A DNA stretch of 7,114 nt from assembly GCA_020057535.1 (NCBI GenBank), contig JAGVFS010000075.1:1-7114 (forward strand), in the 5' to 3' direction. Below are positions 4,680 through 7,114 of this stretch, in pieces. The position numbers were made by a program, and so were the translations under genes. The stretch's first letter is position 1. Every line of letters begins with the position of its first letter. Source of the stretch: Patescibacteria group bacterium (GTDB lineage: Bacteria > Patescibacteriota > Patescibacteriia > UBA2591 > PGYQ01). Under the pieces are notes generated by a model, which saw only the letters and a program-made list of their open reading frames with translations, had not been told where the DNA came from and did not search any database.

Positions 4680-5384
4680 TTAATCTTCCCATCCTTTTAC
4701 TATCAAGGCTTTTTTTGCCGCTTTAATTTGGGCTTCTTGTTTAGAACTCCCCTCTCCTTTCGCTATTAAATCTTTATCTAAATAAACCCCAATTTGAAAA
4801 TGTTTATCATGATCAGGTCCGCTTTCTTTTAAAACTTTATAAGAAGGGGTTATTCTTGTTTTTTCTTGAGCAATTTCTTGAAATTTACTTTTTGGATCAA
4901 TGTAGGTTTTTTTAATTAAAATTTCGGGTAATTTTACTAAAAAATATTTTTCAATAAACTTTTTCACTTTTTTAAAATCTTGATCTAAATAAATAGATCC
5001 AATTAAAGCTTCTATCGCGTTTGCTAAAATATAGCATCGCGCTTTTCCTTTTGAATTTTCTTGCGCCTCCCCTTTACTTAAAAAAATATATTTATCTAAA
5101 TCAAGTTCAAAAGCCAATACAGAAAGCATTTGAGAATTTACCAAACTTGCCCTAAAATTAGTTAATTCTCCTTCTGATTTATCTGGATATGTTTTGTATA
5201 AAAATTCTGTCACAACTAATTCTAAAACCGCGTCTCCTAAAAATTCTAGACGTTCATTATGTTCTAAATGAAACTTTGGATTTTCATTTAAATAAGATCT
5301 ATGAATTAAAGCCTGCTTCAATAAATCTTTATTTTTAAAAAAAATATTTATTTTTTTTTCCAATTCAAATAAATTTTTTTTCAT
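4680..5384 (-). CDS. rnc: Ribonuclease III
   Basis: RNase III cuts double-stranded RNA, including the rRNA precursor. The 234-residue protein has the usual two domains. The endonuclease domain (about 1-155) carries the signature [15 protein letters not shown] (42-56), with E44, E47 and D51 as metal ligands, and the helix [16 protein letters not shown] (119-134). The double-stranded RNA-binding domain is at about 162-231 ([11 protein letters not shown] and the [15 protein letters not shown] end). One change stands out: where most family members have Asp (E. coli D114) this protein has N122, while the essential Glu (E. coli E117) is kept as E125. The ATG overlaps the nusB stop in ATGA, so the two genes are translationally coupled. 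This makes functional sense because both act on nascent rRNA. Confidence 0.97.
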   Translation of the reverse strand: MKKNLFELEKKINIFFKNKDLLKQALIHRSYLNENPKFHLEHNERLEFLGDAVLELVVTEFLYKTYPDKSEGELTNFRASLVNSQMLSVLAFELDLDKYIFLSKGEAQENSKGKARCYILANAIEALIGSIYLDQDFKKVKKFIEKYFLVKLPEILIKKTYIDPKSKFQEIAQEKTRITPSYKVLKESGPDHDKHFQIGVYLDKDLIAKGEGSSKQEAQIKAAKKALIVKGWED

Positions 5385-5800
5385 TTTTTAAAATTATTTT
5401 TATAAAAAGTTCCTAAAACGCCATTAACAAATTTTCCCGACGAACTCCCCCCAAATGCTTTTGCTAATTCTATACTTTCATTAATTGCCACTTTTGGAGG
5501 AATTTCCAAAGAAAATTTAAGTTCATAAAATCCTATTCTTAAAATATTGCGATCAATAATCGTAATATTTTCTATTGGCCATTCTGGCGCGTATTTTTGA
5601 ATACATTCGTCTATTTCTTTTATATTTTCAATAATTCCATTGATTATTTTTTGTATAAAATCTTGATCATTAATTCCCGGAGCAAAATTTTTTAGATTAT
5701 TATTTAAAATAAACGGAATTTGTTCATTTTTTTCTTTATTAAAATCCCATTGATAAAGAGTCTGTAAAATAATAGTTCTCGCTAAATGACGATTAGACAT
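5381..5800 (-). CDS. nusB: Transcription antitermination factor NusB
   Basis: NusB pairs with S10 (NusE) on boxA RNA to keep RNA polymerase from stopping early in rRNA operons. The 139-residue protein starts with the family's basic arm, [19 protein letters not shown] (2-20). The second half carries the signature: [20 protein letters not shown] (71-90), [20 protein letters not shown] (92-111) and [14 protein letters not shown] (116-129). I choose the ATG at 5798-5800. An in-frame ATG eight codons upstream would add only MIFYFYIL, translated from A/T repeat sequence, and homologues start near the chosen site. No Shine-Dalgarno is seen. The TGA stop overlaps the rnc start codon, showing that UGA is a stop in this organism. 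Confidence 0.96.
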   Translation of the reverse strand: MSNRHLARTIILQTLYQWDFNKEKNEQIPFILNNNLKNFAPGINDQDFIQKIINGIIENIKEIDECIQKYAPEWPIENITIIDRNILRIGFYELKFSLEIPPKVAINESIELAKAFGGSSSGKFVNGVLGTFYKNNFKK

Positions 5801-5815
5801 AAGAATATAAAAATA

Positions 5816-5940
5816 AAAAATCAAAATGCAAAATAGACAATATAAAAATGTAAAATAAAATATTAAAAAAATTTCTAATTCTATTTTTTTATTTTTGCAT
5901 TAGTATTTTACATTTTGTCTATTTATATTTTACATTAATT
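5816..5940. repeat. Imperfect inverted repeat of ATGCAAAA type between recA and nusB
   Basis: AATAGACAA...AAAATGTAAAATA (about 5832-5857) faces TATTTTACATTTTGTCTATT (5904-5923). The arms pair except for about five extra bases on one side. Surrounding units ATGCAAAA and ATGTAAAA repeat on both sides. It may fold into a long A/U hairpin in the recA-nusB transcript, but it has no GC core and is not a convincing terminator. Confidence 0.55.
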
Positions 5941-5985
5941 TATCCTGCTTTACAAAATTGCCACTCGCTTATGGGTTACGCGTTG
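5941..5985. other. GC-richer block at the recA stop codon
   Basis: About 45 bases are close to half GC, whereas surrounding intergenic DNA is nearly all A/T. On the minus strand the block begins with the recA stop (GCGTAA) and continues CCCATAAGCGAGTGGC. No stable hairpin, tRNA part or ORF is visible. It could be a copy of a dispersed repeat that supplied the last recA codons. Confidence 0.4.
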
Positions 5986-6983
5986 TTTGTTATTTTTTTT
6001 ATAATTTCATTTCTTATTTCTTTTTGTAATTTTAAATTTTCCTTTAAAAAATTTTTAGTCGTTTCACGACCGACGCCTAATTTGATAGCTTTAAAAGAAT
6101 AAGAATTTCCTGTTTTAGAAATTATTTTATGCTCTATTCCTAAATCTAAAAGATTGCCTGTAATAGAAATTCCTTCGTTGTACATAATATCAAATTCACA
6201 AGTTTTAAAAGGAGCGGCCAATTTATTTTTCACTATTTTAACTTTAATTAAATTGCCAATAATTTTTTCTGCTTGTTTAATTTGCGTCGCTTTTCTTACT
6301 TCAATTCTAATTGAAGAATAAAATTTTAAAGCCATACCGCCAGTTGTCGTTTCTGGATTGCCAAAAAATACCCCGATTTTCATTCTTATCTGATTGATAA
6401 AAATTACAGCGGTTTTTGTTTTACTAATAATGGCAGTTAATTTTCTTAAAGCTTGACTCATTAATCTCGCTTGCAAACCCATGTGAGAATCTCCCATTTC
6501 CCCTTCTATTTCCGCTTTTGGCGTCAAAGCGGCAACAGAATCAATGACAATTACATCTATTCCATTAGAACGAACTAAAGTTTCAACAATTTCTAACGCT
6601 TGTTCTCCAGTATCTGGTTGAGAAATCAAGAGTTCATCGATATTAACACCTATTTTTTTAGCATATTCTGGATCAAGGGCGTGTTCGGCATCAACAAAAG
6701 CGGCAATTCCACCTTGTTTTTGAACTTCGGCAATTATGTGTTGAGCTAAAGTTGTTTTTCCCGAAGATTCTAATCCAAAAATTTCTGTCACTCGTCCTCG
6801 CGGAATACCCATTACCCCTAAAGCAATATCTAAAGAAAGACAACCAGTTGGGATTGATTCTACTTGCATTGCCCTAGCTTCTCCTAATCTCATAATTGAC
6901 CCTTCGCCAAAACGTTGTTTAATTTGAGAAATCGCTTCAAGGGCAGCTTTAGTTTTATCTGATATTTTTGTTTCTTTTTGCAT
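5976..6983 (-). CDS. recA: Recombinase RecA
   Basis: RecA forms filaments on single-stranded DNA, pairs homologous strands and triggers SOS-type cleavage where LexA exists. The 335-residue protein shows all core elements: Walker [10 protein letters not shown] (70-78, with Leu where Pro is usual), catalytic E100 in FVDAEHALD, Walker B VIVID (144-148), loop L1 [20 protein letters not shown] (160-179), Q198 in FINQIR, and loop L2 [13 protein letters not shown] (204-216). The C-terminal domain is present, but the acidic tail of E. coli RecA is absent: the protein ends with a basic KKITNNA. I start at the ATG at 6981-6983, which follows a GAGGGGGGG tract. A TTG seven codons upstream, within the hairpin, is less likely. 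This is the only gene here with a recognisable ribosome binding site. No LexA-type box was seen near its promoter. Confidence 0.98.
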   Translation of the reverse strand: MQKETKISDKTKAALEAISQIKQRFGEGSIMRLGEARAMQVESIPTGCLSLDIALGVMGIPRGRVTEIFGLESSGKTTLAQHIIAEVQKQGGIAAFVDAEHALDPEYAKKIGVNIDELLISQPDTGEQALEIVETLVRSNGIDVIVIDSVAALTPKAEIEGEMGDSHMGLQARLMSQALRKLTAIISKTKTAVIFINQIRMKIGVFFGNPETTTGGMALKFYSSIRIEVRKATQIKQAEKIIGNLIKVKIVKNKLAAPFKTCEFDIMYNEGISITGNLLDLGIEHKIISKTGNSYSFKAIKLGVGRETTKNFLKENLKLQKEIRNEIIKKITNNA

Positions 6984-7019
6984 AAAATTTCCCCCCCTCG
7001 CCAAATTATAAATTTAGCG
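6984..7019 (-). promoter_or_regulatory. recA ribosome binding site next to a 9-bp hairpin
   Basis: On the minus strand CGCTAAATT and AATTTGGCG (6999-7019) pair over 9 bp, including one G-U, around a 3-base loop. They abut AGGGGGGG, then AAATTTT and the recA ATG. The G-run supports the ATG at 6983 as the start. The hairpin overlaps the first G of GAGG and may tune its access. Confidence 0.6.
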
Positions 7020-7064
7020 TGGTTGATTTATTATAAAAAATAAAATAATGATTTAGACATTTTT

Positions 7065-7093
7065 ATTGTATCAAGTTTTTTAAAATTTATCAA
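7065..7093 (-). promoter_or_regulatory. recA promoter
   Basis: On the minus strand TTGATA (7088-7093) and TACAAT (7065-7070), each 5 of 6 to consensus, are separated by 17 bases. The predicted start near 7058 gives a leader of about 75 bases. Confidence 0.7.
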
Positions 7094-7114
7094 TATAATA
7101 CGTTTCAAAAAAAA

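Noticed and set aside
5801..5824. Upstream ATG adding MIFYFYIL to NusB
   Set aside because: The residues come from A/T repeat sequence, and family members begin close to the ATG at 5800.
6984..7004. Upstream TTG start adding seven residues to RecA
   Set aside because: It falls inside the hairpin and before the G-rich ribosome binding site. The ATG at 6983 fits both the site and the family start.

Overview
The window is a compact, very AT-rich (roughly a quarter to 30% GC by eye) stretch of bacterial chromosome. All eight recognisable genes lie on the minus strand. In transcription order, from high to low coordinates, they are recA, nusB, rnc, a yerC/TrpR-family regulator, a membrane-anchored DUF218 (SanA/YdcF-like) protein, rplJ, rplL and murA. 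Short proteins, almost no Shine-Dalgarno sites (recA is the exception), gaps filled with ATGCAAAA-type tracts, and the style of the L10/L12 and MurA sequences suggest a Candidate Phyla Radiation (Patescibacteria, perhaps Parcubacteria-like) genome. This placement is an inference, not a phylogeny. UGA is used as a stop (nusB), so the standard bacterial code applies.

Layout. 5976-7114: recA with a good sigma-70-type promoter and a hairpin next to a G-rich ribosome binding site. 4680-5800: nusB and rnc overlap by ATGA and form an RNA-processing/antitermination pair. 4563-4640: a long imperfect inverted repeat after rnc. 3504-4512: yerC and the DUF218 gene, 33 bases apart, with a dyad upstream of yerC. 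2023-3347: the rplJ-rplL operon with a complete-looking control region (promoter, L10-type kink-turn leader, antiterminator strands, terminator hairpin), closed by a strong hairpin terminator at 1963-2011. 1304-1962: about 650 bases without a gene, holding several repeats and dyads. 47-1303: murA, whose start codon lies inside a perfect 46-bp palindrome.

How the parts work together. The genes are housekeeping: recombination (RecA), rRNA transcription and processing (NusB, RNase III), the ribosomal stalk (L10, L7/L12) and cell-wall precursor synthesis (MurA, perhaps the DUF218 protein). I found no defence island, CRISPR array, tRNA, rRNA or intact mobile element. The most interesting content is regulatory and structural. 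First, a transcription attenuator in front of rplJ can be read directly in the sequence and matches the L10(L12)4 autoregulation known in Bacillus subtilis. Second, a roughly 33-base motif is shared by two large inverted repeats, one of them inside that attenuator. Third, there is the murA start-codon palindrome. Fourth, there are unexplained repeats in the 1304-1962 gap.
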